From Anthopleura xanthogrammica (lineage: Eukaryota > Cnidaria > Anthozoa > Actiniaria > Actiniidae), in assembly GCA_964019055.1 (NCBI GenBank), contig OZ025209.1, positions 8,299,071-8,363,070 of the forward strand: a DNA stretch of 64,000 nt, written 5' to 3'. The stretch's first letter is position 1. Each line of letters opens with the position of its first letter. The notes below the pieces were generated by a model. It was not told the DNA's origin, ran no database searches, and was given only the letters and a program-made list of their open reading frames with translations. The position numbers and the translations under genes were made by a program. Shown in pieces: positions 1-10,943 of the stretch.

Positions 1-145
1 CGTGTTTTGAGCAAAAGAAAATTCTCAGCAAATTTCAGATTTTCTCAGCAAAAAACAGTTTTTTTGACCAAAAAGCACCTTTACTCAGCCAAAAGCGCAT
101 TTTTTTTCGCCAAAAAGTCGTGTTTTTATCTCAAGAGGTATTTTC
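1..145 (+). repeat. Partial monomer at the left edge
   Basis: This is the last 145 bp (p185-p329) of a monomer whose start lies outside the window. It has the K-type base (G at p279, AAAAGCGC) and the ordinary TTTTTTTGACC form. It shows that the array continues to the left. Confidence 0.98.
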
Positions 146-803
146 ATGAGCAAAAAGTGGGGGTTTCAGCAAACAGGTCACGCCGTCAGCGAAAAACCTG
201 GTTTTGAGAGCCAAAATGGCCATTTTTCAGTTTTTTGGGCTAAAAAGTTTTTTTTTCCAGCAAAACAGTGTTTTGGACATCCAAAATGTGCTTTTCTCGG
301 CCAAAACTTGCGTTTAGCAGTGAAAACGTCGTGTTTTGAGCAAAAGAAAATTCTCAGCAAATTTCAGATTTTCTCAGCAAAAAACAGTTTTTTTGACCAA
401 AAAGCACCTTTACTCAGCCAAAAGCGCATTTTTTTTCGCCAAAAAGTCGTGTTTTTATCTCAAGAGGTATTTTCATGAGCAAAAAGTGGGGGTTTCAGCA
501 AACAGGTCACGCCGTCAGCGAAAAACCTGGTTTTGAGAGCCAAAATGGCCATTTTTCAGTTTTTTGGGCTAAAAAGTTTTTTTTTCCAGCAAAACAGTGT
601 TTTGGACATCCAAAATGTGCTTTTCTCGGCCAAAACTTGCGTTTAGCAGTGAAAACGTCGTGTTTTGAGCAAAAGAAAATTCTCAGCAAATTTCAGATTT
701 TCTCAGCAAAAAACAGTTTTTTTGACCAAAAAGCACCTTTACTCAGCCAAAACCGCATTTTTTTTCGCCAAAAAGTCGTGTTTTTATCTCAAGAGGTATT
801 TTC

Positions 804-1133
804 ATGAGCAAAAAGTGGGGGTTTCAGCAAACAGGTCACGCCGTCAGCGAAAAACCTGGTTTTGAGAGCCAAAATGGCCATTTTTCAGTTTTTTGGGCTA
901 AAAAGTTTTTTTTTTCCAGCAAAACAGTGTTTTGGACATCCAAAATGTGCTTTTCTCGGCCAAAACTTGCGTTTAGCAGTGAAAACGTCGTGTTTTGAGC
1001 AAAAGAAAATTCTCAGCAAATTTCAGATTTTCTCAGCAAAAAACAGTTTTTTTGACCAAAAAGCACCTTTACTCAGCCAAAACCGCATTTTTTTTCGCCA
1101 AAAAGTCGTGTTTTTATCTCAAGAGGTATTTTC
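804..1133 (+). repeat. 330-bp monomer, +1 in the T-run
   Basis: The T-run at p103-111 has ten T (906-915) instead of nine, which breaks the 110-codon frame. The following copy (1134) has T to G at p13, giving a longer G-run, and G to A at p102. The C-form at p279 is present. Confidence 0.85.
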
Positions 1134-2120
1134 ATGAGCAAAAAGGGGGGGTTTCAGCAAACAGGTCACGCCGTCAGCGAAAAACCTGGTTTTGAGAGCC
1201 AAAATGGCCATTTTTCAGTTTTTTGGGCTAAAAAATTTTTTTTTCCAGCAAAACAGTGTTTTGGACATCCAAAATGTGCTTTTCTCGGCCAAAACTTGCG
1301 TTTAGCAGTGAAAACGTCGTGTTTTGAGCAAAAGAAAATTCTCAGCAAATTTCAGATTTTCTCAGCAAAAAACAGTTTTTTTGACCAAAAAGCACCTTTA
1401 CTCAGCCAAAACCGCATTTTTTTTCGCCAAAAAGTCGTGTTTTTATCTCAAGAGGTATTTTCATGAGCAAAAAGTGGGGGTTTCAGCAAACAGGTCACGC
1501 CGTCAGCGAAAAACCTGGTTTTGAGAGCCAAAATGGCCATTTTTCAGTTTTTTGGGCTAAAAAGTTTTTTTTTCCAGCAAAACAGTGTTTTGGACATCCA
1601 AAATGTGCTTTTCTCGGCCAAAACTTGCGTTTAGCAGTGAAAACGTCGTGTTTTGAGCAAAAGAAAATTCTCAGCAAATTTCAGATTTTCTCAGCAAAAA
1701 ACAGTTTTTTTGACCAAAAAGCACCTTTACTCAGCCAAAAGCGCATTTTTTTTCGCCAAAAAGTCGTGTTTTTATCTCAAGAGGTATTTTCATGAGCAAA
1801 AAGTGGGGGTTTCAGCAAACAGGTCACGCCGTCAGCGAAAAACCTGGTTTTGAGAGCCAAAATGGCCATTTTTCAGTTTTTTGGGCTAAAAAGTTTTTTT
1901 TTCCAGCAAAACAGTGTTTAGGACATCCAAAATGTGCTTTTCTCGGCCAAAACTTGCGTTTAGCAGTGAAAACGTCGTGTTTTGAGCAAAAGAAAATTCT
2001 CAGCAAATTTCAGATTTTCTCAGCAAAAAACAGTTTTTTTGACCAAAAAGCACCTTTACACAGCCAAAACCGCATTTTTTTTCGCCAAAAAGTCGTGTTT
2101 TTATCTCAAGAGGTATTTTC

Positions 2121-3765
2121 ATGAGCAAAAAGTGGGGGTTTCAGCAAACAGGTCACGCCGTCAGCGAAAAACCTGGTTTTGAGAGCCAAAATGGCCATTT
2201 TTCAGTTTTTTGGGCTAAAAAGTTTTTTTTCCCAGCAAAACAGTGTTTTGGACATCCAAAATGTGCTTTTCTCGGCCAAAACTTGCGTTTAGCAGTGAAA
2301 ACGTCGTGTTTTGAGCAAAAGAAAATTCTCAGCAAATTTCAGATTTTCTCAGCAAAAAACAGTTTTTTTGACCAAAAAGCACCTTTACTCAGCCAAGACC
2401 GCATTTTTTTTCGCCAAAAAGTCGTGTTTTTATCTCAAGAGGTATTTTCATGAGCAAAAAGTGGGGGTTTCAGCAAACAGGTCACGCCGTCAGCGAAAAA
2501 CCTGGTTTTGAGAGCCAAAATGGCCATTTTTCAGTTTTTTGGGCTAAAAAGTTTTTTTTCCCAGCAAAACAGTGTTTTGGACATCCAAAATGTGCTTTTC
2601 TCGGCCAAAACTTGCGTTTAGCAGTGAAAACGTCGTGTTTTGAGCAAAAGAAAATTCTCAGCAAATTTCAGATTTTCTCAGCAAAAAACAGTTTTTTTGA
2701 CCAAAAAGCACCTTTACTCAGCCAAGACCGCATTTTTTTTCGCCAAAAAGTCGTGTTTTTATCTCAAGAGGTATTTTCATGAGCAAAAAGTGGGGGTTTC
2801 AGCAAACAGGTCACGCCGTCAGCGAAAAACCTGGTTTTGAGAGCCAAAATGGCCATTTTTCAGTTTTTTGGGCTAAAAATTTTTTTTTCCCAGCAAAACA
2901 GTGTTTTGGACATCCAAAATGTGCTTTTCTCGGCCAAAACTTGCGTTTAGCAGTGAAAACGTCGTGTTTTGAGCAAAAGAAAATTCTCAGCAAATTTCAG
3001 ATTTTCTCAGCAAAAAACAGTTTTTTTGACCAAAAAGCACCTTTACTCAGCCAAGACCGCATTTTTTTTCGCCAAAAAGTCGTGTTTTTATCTCAAGAGG
3101 TATTTTCATGAGCAAAAAGTGGGGGTTTCAGCAAACAGGTCACGCCGTCAGCGAAAAACCTGGTTTTGAGAGCCAAAATGGCCATTTTTCAGTTTTTTGG
3201 GCTAAAAATTTTTTTTTTCCAGCAAAACAGTGTTTTGGACATCCAAAATGTGCTTTTCTCGGCCAAAACTTGCGTTTAGCAGTGAAAACGTCGTGTTTTG
3301 AGCGAAAAAAAATTCTCAGCAAATTTCAGATTTTCTCAGCAAAAAACAGTTTTTTTGACCAAAAAGCACCTTTACTCAGCCAAAAGCGCATTTTTTTTCG
3401 CCAAAAAGTCGTGTTTTTATCTCAAGAGGTATTTTCATGAGCAAAAAGTGGGGGTTTCAGCAAACAGGTCACGCCGTCAGCGAAAAACCTGGTTTTGAGA
3501 GCCAAAATGGCCATTTTTCAGTTTTTTGGGCTAAAAAGTTTTTTTTCCCAGCAAAACAGTGTTTTGGACATCCAAAATGTGCTTTTCTCGGCCAAAACTT
3601 GCGTTTAGCAGTGAAAACGTCGTGTTTTGAGCAAAAGAAAATTCTCAGCAAATTTCAGATTTTCTCAGCAAAAAACAGTTTTCTTGACCAAAAAGCACCT
3701 TTACTCAGCCAAGACCGCATTTTTTTTCGCCAAAAAGTCGTGTTTTTATCTCAAGAGGTATTTTC
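2121..3765 (+). repeat. Subfamily block with AAGACC at p275-280
   Basis: Four of these five consecutive monomers (2121, 2450, 2779, 3437) carry A to G at p277 together with C at p279 (CCAAGACCGC) and T to C at p111. The exception at 3108 has the G-form at p279 and the linked changes GAGCGAAAA. Two copies (2779, 3108) have replaced the G before the T-run by T. The linked variants mark a local expansion of one founder copy. Confidence 0.75.
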
Positions 3766-4093
3766 ATGAGCAAAAAGTGGGGGTTTCAGCAAACAGGTCA
3801 CGCCGTCAGCGAAAAACCTGGTTTTGAGAGCCAAAATGGCCATTTTTCAGTTTTTTGGGCTAAAAATTTTTTTTTCCAGCAAAACAGTGTTTTGGACATC
3901 CAAAATGTGCTTTTCTCGGCCAAAACTTGCGTTTAGCAGTGAAAACGTCGTGTTTTGAGCAAAAGAAAATTCTCAGCAAATTTCAGATTTTCTCAGCAAA
4001 AAACAGTTTTTTTGACCAAAAAGCACCTTTACTCAGCCAAAACCGCATTTTTTTTCGCCAAAAAGTCGTGTTTTTATCTCAAGAGGTATTTTC
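3766..4093 (+). repeat. 328-bp monomer, G lost before the T-run
   Basis: The A5-G-T9 stretch reads A5-T9, so this copy is one base short and the 110-codon frame is broken. It directly follows the block in which the same G is replaced by T. Confidence 0.8.
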
Positions 4094-7000
4094 ATGAGCA
4101 AAAAGTGGGGGTTTCAGCAAACAGGTCACGCCGTCAGCGAAAAACCTGGTTTTGAGAGCCAAAATGGCCATTTTTCAGTTTTTTGGGCTAAAAAGTTTTT
4201 TTTCCCAGCAAAACAGTGTTTTGGACATCCAAAATGTGCTTTTCTCGGCCAAAACTTGCGTTTAGCAGTGAAAACGTCGTGTTTTGAGCAAAAGAAAATT
4301 CTCAGCAAATTTCAGATTTTCTCAGCAAAAAACAGTTTTTTTGACCAAAAAGCACCTTTACTCAGCCAAAACCGCATTTTTTTTCGCCAAAAAGTCGTGT
4401 TTTTATCTCAAGAGGTATTTTCATGAGCAAAAAGTGGGGGTTTCAGCAAACAGGTCACGCCGTCAGCGAAAAACCTGGTTTTGAGAGCCAAAATGGCCAT
4501 TTTTCAGTTTTTTGGGCTAAAAAGTTTTTTTTTCCAGCAAAACAGTGTTTTGGACATCCAAAATGTGCTTTTCTCGGCCAAAACTTGCGTTTAGCAGTGA
4601 AAACGTCGTGTTTTGAGCAAAAGAAAATTCTCAGCAAATTTCAGATTTTCTCAGCAAAAAACAGTTTTTTTGACCAAAAAGCACCTTTACTCAGCCAAAA
4701 GCGCATTTTTTTTCGCCAAAAAGTCGTGTTTTTATCTCAAGAGGTATTTTCATGAGCAAAAAGTGGGGGTTTCAGCAAACAGGTCACGCCGTCAGCGAAA
4801 AACCTGGTTTTGAGAGCCAAAATGGCCATTTTTCAGTTTTTTGGGCTAAAAAGTTTTTTTTTCCAGCAAAACAGTGTTTTGGACATCCAAAATGTGCTTT
4901 TCTCGGCCAAAACTTGCGTTTAGCAGTGAAAACGTCGTGTTTTGAGCAAAAGAAAATTCTCAGCAAATTTCAGAATTTCTCAGCAAAAAACAGTTTTTTT
5001 GACCAAAAAGCACCTTTACTCAGCCAAAAGCGCATTTTTTTTCGCCAAAAAGTCGTGTTTTTATCTCAAGAGGTATTTTCATGAGCAAAAAGTGGGGGTT
5101 TCAGCAAACAGGTCACGCCGTAAGCGAAAAACCTGGTTTTGAGAGCCAAAATGGCCATTTTTCAGTTTTTTGGGCTAAAAAGTTTTTTTTTCCAGCAAAA
5201 CAGTGTTTTGGACATCCAAAATGTGCTTTTCTCGGCCAAAACTTGCGTTTAGCAGTGAAAACGTCGTGTTTTGAGCAAAAGAAAATTCTCAGCAAATTTC
5301 AGATTTTCTCAGCAAAAAACAGTTTTTTTGACCAAAAAGCACCTTTACCCAGCCAAAACCGCATTTTTTTTCGCCAAAAAGTCGTGTTTTTATCTCAAGA
5401 GGTATTTTCATGAGCAAAAAGTGGGGGTTTCAGCAAACAGGTCACGCCGTCAGCAAAAAACCTGGTTTTGAGAGCCAAAATGGCCATTTTTCAGTTTTTT
5501 GGGCTAAAAAGTTTTTTTTTCCAGCAAAACAGTGTTTTGGACATCCAAAATGTGCTTTTCTCGGCCAAAACTTGCGTTTAGCAGTGAAAACGTCTTGTTT
5601 TGAGCAAAAGAAAATTCTCAGCAAATTTCAGATTTTCTCAGCAAAAAACAGTTTTTTTGACCAAAAAGCACCTTTACTCAGCCAAAAGCGCATTTTTTTT
5701 CGCCAAAAAGTCGTGTTTTTATCTCAAGAGGTATTTTCATGAGCAAAAAGTGGGGGTTTCAGCAAACAGGTCACGCCGTCAGCGAAAAACCTGGTTTTGA
5801 GAGCCAAAATGGCCATTTTTCAGTTTTTTGGGCTAAAAAGGTTTTTTTTCCAGCAAAACAGTGTTTTGGACATCCAAAATGTGCTTTTCTCGGCCAAAAC
5901 TTGCGTTTAGCAGTGAAAACGTCGTGTTTTGAGCAAAAGAAAATTCTCAGCAAATTTCAGATTTTCTCAGCAAAAAACAGTTTTTTTGACCAAAAAGCAC
6001 CTTTACTCAGCCAAAAGCGCATTTTTTTTCGCCAAAAAGTCGTGTTTTTATCTCAAGAGGTATTTTCATGAGCAAAAAGTGGGGGTTTCAGCAAACAGGT
6101 CACGCCGTCAGCGAAAAACCTGGTTTTGAGAGCCAAAATGGCCATTTTTCAGTTTTTTGGGCTAAAAAGTTTTTTTTTCCAGCAAAACAGTGTTTTGGAC
6201 ATCCAAAATGTGCTTTTCTCGGCCAAAACTTGCGTTTAGCAGTGAAAACGTCGTGTTTTGAGCAAAAGAAAATTCTCAGCAAATTTCAGATTTTCTCAGC
6301 AAAAAACAGTTTTTTTGACCAAAAAGCACCTTTACTCAGCCAAAAGCGCATTTTTTTTCGCCAAAAAGTCGTGATTTTATCTCAAGAGGTATTTTCATGA
6401 GCAAAAAGTGGGGGTTTCAGCAAACAGGTCACGCCGTCAGCAAAAAACCTGGTTTTGAGAGCCAAAATGGCCATTTTTCAGTTTTTTGGGCTAAAAAGTT
6501 TTTTTTTCCAGCAAAACAGTGTTTTGGACATCCAAAATGTGCTTTTTTCGGCCAAAACTTGCGTTTAGCAGTGAAAACGTCTTGTTTTGAGCAAAAGAAA
6601 ATTCTCAGCAAATTTCAGATTTTCTCAGCAAAAAACAGTTTTTTTGACCAAAAAGCACCTTTACTCAGCCAAAAGCGCATTTTTTTTCGCCAAAAAGTCG
6701 TGTTTTTATCTCAAGAGGTATTTTCATGAGCAAAAAGTGGGGGTTTCAGCAAACAGGTCACGCCGTCAGCGAAAAACCTGGTTTTGAGAGCCAAAATGGC
6801 CATTTTTCAGTTTTTTGGGCTAAAAAGGTTTTTTTTCCAGCAAAACAGTGTTTTGGACATCCAAAATGTGCTTTTCTCGGCCAAAACTTGCGTTTAGCAG
6901 TGAAAACGTCGTGTTTTCAGCAAAAGAAAATTCTCAGCAAATTTCAGATTTTCTCAGCAAAAAACAGTTTTTTTGACCAAAAAGCACCTTTACTCAGCCA

Positions 7001-7121
7001 AAAGCGCATTTTTTTTCGCCAAAAAGTCGTGTTTTTATCTCAAGAGGTATTTTCATGAGCAAAAAGTGGGGGTTTCAGCAAACAGGTCACGCCGTCAGCG
7101 AAAAACCTGGTTTTGAGAGCC

Positions 7122-7135
7122 AAAATGGCCATTTT
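7122..7135. promoter_or_regulatory. 14-bp perfect palindrome (possible protein site), one per monomer
   Basis: AAAATGGCCATTTT is a perfect inverted repeat at p68-81, containing TGGCCA. It recurs once in every full monomer. I saw it broken only in the copy at 7713 (CCAC at about 7790) and lengthened by one T in the copy at 34109. The flanking stretch p54-101 is among the least variable in the monomer. A symmetric, conserved site could bind a dimeric protein. That is inference, since no family box is recognised. Confidence 0.5.
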
Positions 7136-7169
7136 TCAGTTTTTTGGGCTAAAAAGTTTTTTTTTCCAG

Positions 7170-7184
7170 CAAAACAGTGTTTTG
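7170..7184. repeat. 15-nt dyad, one per monomer
   Basis: CAAAACAGTGTTTTG reads as a 7+1+7 inverted repeat at p116-130. It follows from the self-complementary subunit design (A-run, spacer, T-run) and may have no separate role. Confidence 0.45.
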
Positions 7185-7287
7185 GACATCCAAAATGTGC
7201 TTTTCTCGGCCAAAACTTGCGTTTAGCAGTGAAAACGTCGTGTTTTGAGCAAAAGAAAATTCTCAGCAAATTTCAGATTTTCTCAGC

Positions 7288-7302
7288 AAAAAACAGTTTT
7301 TT
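7288..7302. repeat. 15-nt A6/T6 dyad, one per monomer
   Basis: Six A, CAG, six T at p234-248 form a 7+1+7 inverted repeat. It lies in the most polymorphic part of the monomer. A seventh A is present in six copies near the right end, and the cccacc subfamily (47925-51543) alters its left arm. Confidence 0.4.
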
Positions 7303-7712
7303 TGACCAAAAAGCACCTTTACTCAGCCAAAAGCGCATTTTTTTTCGCCAAAAAGTCGTGTTTTTATCTCAAGAGGTATTTTCATGAGCAAAAAGTGGGG
7401 GTTTCAGCAAACAGGTCACGCCGTCAGCGAAAAACCTGGTTTTGAGAGCCAAAATGGCCATTTTTCAGTTTTTTGGGCTAAAAAGTTTTTTTTTCCAGCA
7501 AAACAGTGTTTTGGACATCCAAAATGTGCTTTTCTCGGCCAAAACTTGCGTTTAGCAGTGAAAACGTCATGTTTTGAGCAAAAGAAAATTCTCAGCAAAT
7601 TTCAGATTTTCTCAGCAAAAAACAGTTTTTTTGACCAAAAAGCACCTTTACTCAGCCAAAAGCGCATTTTTTTTCGCCAAAAAGTCGTGTTTTTATCTCA
7701 AGAGGTATTTTC

Positions 7713-8041
7713 ATGAGCAAAAAGTGGGGGTTTCAGGAAACCGGTCACGCCGTCAGCGAAAAACCTGGTTTTGAGAGCCAAAATGGCCACTTTTCAGTTT
7801 TTTGGGCTAAAAAGTTGTTTTTTCCAGCAAAACAGTGTTTTGGACATCCAAAATGTGCTTTTCTCGGCCAAAACTTGCGTTTAGCAGTGAAAACGTCGTG
7901 TTTTGAGCAAAAGAAAATTCTCAGCAAATTTCAGATTTTCTCAGCAAAAAACAGTTTTTTTGACCAAAAAGCACCTTTACTCAGCCAAAAGCGCATTTTT
8001 TTTCGCCAAAAAGTCGTGTTTTTATCTCAAGAGGTATTTTC
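7713..8041 (+). repeat. Founder-like GGAAACCGG / GTTGTTTT monomer
   Basis: This copy carries C to G at p25 and A to C at p30 (CAGGAAACCGG) together with a T to G inside the T-run. The same trio reappears at 9687 and 10694, there with a 20-bp duplication that this copy lacks. It also has its own change breaking the palindrome. It is either the parent type or a sister of the duplicated form. Confidence 0.75.
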
Positions 8042-9896
8042 ATGAGCAAAAAGTGGGGGTTTCAGCAAACAGGTCACGCCGTCAGCGAAAAACCTGGTTT
8101 TGAGAGCCAAAATGGCCATTTTTCAGTTTTTTGGGCTAAAAAGTTTTTTTTCCCAGCAAAACAGTGTTTTGGACATCCAAAATGTGCTTTTCTCGGCCAA
8201 AACTTGCGTTTAGCAGTGAAAACGTCGTGTTTTGAGCAAAAGAAAATTCTCAGCAAATTTCAGATTTTCTCAGCAAAAAACAGTTTTTTGGACCAAAAAG
8301 CACCTTTACTCAGCCAAAAGCGCATTTTTTTTCGCCAAAAAGTCGTGTTTTTATCTCAAGAGGTATTTTCATGAGCAAAAAGTGGGGGTTTCAGCAAACA
8401 GGTCACGCCGTCAGCGAAAAACCTGGTTTTGAGAGCCAAAATGGCCATTTTTCAGTTTTTTGGGCTAAAAAGTTTTTTTTTCCAGCAAAACAGTATTTTG
8501 GACATCCAAAATGTGCTTTTCTCGGCCAAAACTTGCGTTTAGCAGTGAAAACGTCATGTTTTGAGCAAAAGAAAATTCTCAGCAAATTTCAGATTTTCTC
8601 AGCAAAAAACAGTTTTTTTGACCAAAAAGCACCTTTACTCAGCCAAAAGCGCATTTTTTTTCGCCAAAAAGTCGTGTTTTTATCTCAAGAGGTATTTTCA
8701 TGAGCAAAAAGTGGGGGTTTCAGCAAACAGGTCACGCCGTCAGCGAAAAACCTGGTTTTGAGAGCCAAAATGGCCATTTTTCAGTTTTTTGGGCTAAAAA
8801 GTTTTTTTTTCCAGCAAAACAGTGTTTTGGACATCCAAAATGTGCTTTTCTCGGCCAAAACTTGCGTTTAGCAGTGAAAACGTCGTGTTTTGAGCAAAAG
8901 AAAATTCTCAGTAAATTTCAGATTTTCTCAGCAAAAAACAGTTTTTTTGACCAAAAAGCACCTTTACTCAGCCAAAAGCGCATTTTTTTTCGCCAAAAAG
9001 TCGTGTTTTTATCTCAAGAGGTATTTTCATGAGCAAAAAGTGGGGGTTTCAGCAAACAGGTCACGCCGTCAGCGAAAAACCTGGTTTTGAGAGCCAAAAT
9101 GGCCATTTTTCAGTTTTTTGGGCTAAAAAGTTTTTTCTCCCAGCAAAACAGTGTTTTGGACATCCAAAATGTGCTTTTCTCGGCCAAAACTTGCGTTTAG
9201 CAGTGAAAACGTCGTGTTTTGAGCAAAAGAAAATTCTCAGCAAATTTCAGATTTTCTCAGCAAAAAACAGTTTTTTTGACCAAAAAGCACCTTTACTCAG
9301 CCAAAACCGCATTTTTTTTCGCCAAAAACTCGTGTTTTTATCTCAAGAGGTATTTTCATGAGCAAAAAGTGGGGGTTTCAGCAAACAGGTCACGCCGTCA
9401 GCGAAAAACCTGGTTTTGAGAGCCAAAATGGCCATTTTTCAGTTTTTTGGGCTAAAAAGTTTTTTTTTCCAGCAAAACAGTGTTTTGGACATCCAAAATG
9501 TGCTTTTCTCGGCCAAAACTTGCGTTTAGCAGTGAAAACGTCATGTTTTGAGCGAAAGAAAATTCTCAGCAAATTTCAGATTTTCTCAGCAAAAAACAGT
9601 TTTTTTGACCAAAAAGCACCTTTACTCAGCCAAAAGCGCATTTTTTTTCGCCAAAAAGTCGTGTTTTTATCTCAAGAGGTATTTTCATGAGCAAAAAGTG
9701 GGGGTTTCAGGAAACCGGTCACGCCGTCAGCGAAAAACCTGGTTTTGAGAGCCAAAATGGCCATTTTTCAGTTTTTTGGGCTAAAAAGTTGTTTTTTCCA
9801 GCAAAACAGTGTTTTGGACATCCAAAATGTGCTTTTCTCGGCCAAAACTTGCGTTTAGCAGTGAAAACGTCGTGTTTTGAGCAAAAGAAAATTCTC

Positions 9897-9936
9897 AGCA
9901 AATTTCAGATTTTCTCAGCAAATTTCAGATTTTCTC
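9897..9936 (+). repeat. 20-bp tandem duplication inside a monomer (1 of 4)
   Basis: The segment AGCAAATTTCAGATTTTCTC (p211-230) occurs twice in a row, 9897-9916 and 9917-9936. The added length is one subrepeat. The junction is followed by AACAAAAAAC instead of AGCAAAAAAC. The duplication shifts the 110-codon frame into another open frame. Confidence 0.9.
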
Positions 9937-10903
9937 AACAAAAAACAGTTTTTTTGACCAAAAAGCACCTTTACTCAGCCAAAAGCGCATTTTTTTTCGC
10001 CAAAAAGTCGTGTTTTTATCTCAAGAGGTATTTTCATGAGCAAAAAGTGGGGGTTTCAGCAAACAGGTCACGCCGTCAGCGAAAAACCTGGTTTTGAGAG
10101 CCAAAATGGCCATTTTTCAGTTTTTTGGGCTAAAAAGTTTTTTTTTCCAGCAAAACAGTGTTTTGGACATCCAAAATGTGCTTTTCTCGGCCAAAACTTG
10201 CGTTTAGCAGTGAAAACGTCGTGTTTTGAGCAAAAGAAAATTCTCAGCAAATTTCAGATTTTCTCAGCAAAAAACAGTTTTTTTGACCAAAAAGCACCTT
10301 TACTCAGCCAAAAGCGCATTTTTTTTCGCCAAAAAGTCGTGTTTTTATCTCAAGAGGTATTTTCATGAGCAAAAAGTGGGGGTTTCAGCAAACAGGTCAC
10401 GCCGTCAGCGAAAAACCTGGTTTTGAGAGCCAAAATGGCCATTTTTCAGTTTTTTGGGCTAAAAAGTTTTTTTTTCCAGCAAAACAGTGTTTTGGACATC
10501 CAAAATGTGCTTTTCTCGGCCAAAACTTGCGTTTAGCAGTGAAAACGTCGTGTTTTGAGCAAAAGAAAATTCTCAGCAAATTTCAGATTTTCTCAGCAAA
10601 AAACAGTTTTTTTGACCAAAAAGCACCTTTACTCAGCCAAAAGCGCATTTTTTTTCGCCAAAAAGTCGTGTTTTTATCTCAAGAGGTATTTTCATGAGCA
10701 AAAAGTGGGGGTTTCAGGAAACCGGTCACGCCGTCAGCGAAAAACCTGGTTTTGAGAGCCAAAATGGCCATTTTTCAGTTTTTTGGGCTAAAAAGTTGTT
10801 TTTTCCAGCAAAACAGTGTTTTGGACATCCAAAATGTGCTTTTCTCGGCCAAAACTTGCGTTTAGCAGTGAAAACGTCGTGTTTTGAGCAAAAGAAAATT
10901 CTC

Positions 10904-10943
10904 AGCAAATTTCAGATTTTCTCAGCAAATTTCAGATTTTCTC
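10904..10943 (+). repeat. 20-bp tandem duplication inside a monomer (2 of 4)
   Basis: The same doubled 20-bp segment as at 9897, exactly 1,007 bp downstream and with the same AACA change. It was copied with its surrounding three-monomer block. Confidence 0.9.

Larger units (their letters stand above)
5410..7383 (+). repeat. Two tandem copies of a 3-monomer unit (987 bp each)
   Basis: Monomers at 5410 and 6397 share two private changes (GTCAGCAAAA from CGAAAA at p46, and GTCTTG at p186). The next monomers, at 5739 and 6726, share the change of the first T of the T-run to G. The third members (6068, 7055) are both ordinary copies. The spacing of 987 bp is exactly three monomers. Later single changes separate the copies, for example GTGATTTTA in the first and TTTTCAGC in the second. 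Confidence 0.8.
7055..7383 (+). repeat. Consensus-like 329-bp monomer (reference copy)
   Basis: This copy carries the common base at every site I compared, so it serves as a reference. Layout: p1-22 start motif with a five-G run; p42-67 GC-richer part; p68-81 perfect 14-bp palindrome AAAATGGCCATTTT; p97-113 A5-G-T9-CC, the main length-variable run; p114-200 four regular 20-bp subunits; p206-233 the 20-bp segment duplicated in some copies; p234-300 the most polymorphic part, with alternative bases at p249, p274, p277 and p279; p301-329 tail with AAGAGG 7 bases before the next ATG. It contains one TGGCCA (MscI/BalI) site and ten CpG dinucleotides. Confidence 0.9.
7055..7383. repeat. Internal ~20-22-bp subrepeats within the monomer
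   Basis: The monomer divides into about 15 degenerate subunits, each an AGC(C/G)AAAA-type block, a 4-6-bp spacer and a TTTT-type block. Examples from p114 onward are CAGCAAAACAGTGTTTTGGA, CATCCAAAATGTGCTTTTCT and CGGCCAAAACTTGCGTTTA. Subunit lengths along the copy are about 21, 20, 21, 30, 20, 20, 20, 19, 22, 16, 18, 24, 18, 23 and 37 bp. The unit is nearly self-complementary, so the opposite strand looks alike. Inference: the 329-bp unit grew from a ~21-bp ancestor that diverged and was then amplified as one block. Confidence 0.8.
7055..7383. other. Helically phased A/T tracts, predicted curved DNA
   Basis: Centres of A-runs and T-runs in this copy fall near p9, 20, 27, 49, 58, 70, 80, 88, 99, 107, 118, 127, 139, 148, 159, 169, 179, 190, 201, 216, 225, 236, 246, 256, 265, 276, 287, 298, 309 and 326. 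Most gaps are 9-12 bp, mean about 10.3. Known: A-tracts of four or more spaced by one helical turn add up to macroscopic curvature, and a T-run is the same duplex element as an A-run. Inference: the array is strongly and regularly curved. Confidence 0.75.
7055..7387 (+). other. Recurrent 110-codon open frame, probably non-coding (example)
   Basis: Each undamaged monomer has an ATG-started frame of 110 codons plus TGA. It spans 333 nt, so its stop overlaps the next copy's start as ATGA. The putative product begins MSKKWGFQQTGH and ends LSQEVFS. It is rich in Lys, Phe, Ser and Gln, with Phe and Lys recurring about every 7 residues, simply mirroring the 21-bp subrepeat. I recognise no domain, signal peptide or membrane helix. 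About 160 of 194 copies keep it open. Against coding: two other frames (one on the opposite strand) are also open in most copies, the commonest polymorphisms change the residue (K/N/D, F/L, Q/E), and frameshifts are spread by duplication like any other variant. In favour: an AAGAGG ribosome-site-like motif 7 bases upstream and the 4-nt overlap. I judge it a satellite by-product. Confidence 0.75.

Noticed and set aside
7..207. 66-codon frame (MSKRKFSANF...) and 60-codon opposite-strand frame (MLRIFFCSKH...) in each monomer
   Set aside because: They are shadows of the same repeat. The A-run/T-run subunit has few stop codons in any frame and yields similar Lys/Phe-rich strings on both strands.
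7288..7302. Rho-independent terminator (A6-CAG-T6 dyad)
   Set aside because: The dyad has almost no GC in the stem and recurs as part of the general subrepeat pattern.
7336..7375. CENP-B box (NTTCGNNNNANNCGGGN) at TTCGCCAAAAAGTCGTG
   Set aside because: The TTCG and central A fit, but the CGGG half is replaced by GTCG, so the essential core is missing.
7055..7383. G-quadruplex or telomere-like repeat
   Set aside because: There is only one five-G run per 329 bp and no telomeric hexamer or heptamer tandem.
7371..7386. Shine-Dalgarno AAGAGG as evidence of a prokaryote
   Set aside because: A single purine motif copied with each monomer is one observation, not 190. The array type points to a eukaryote.
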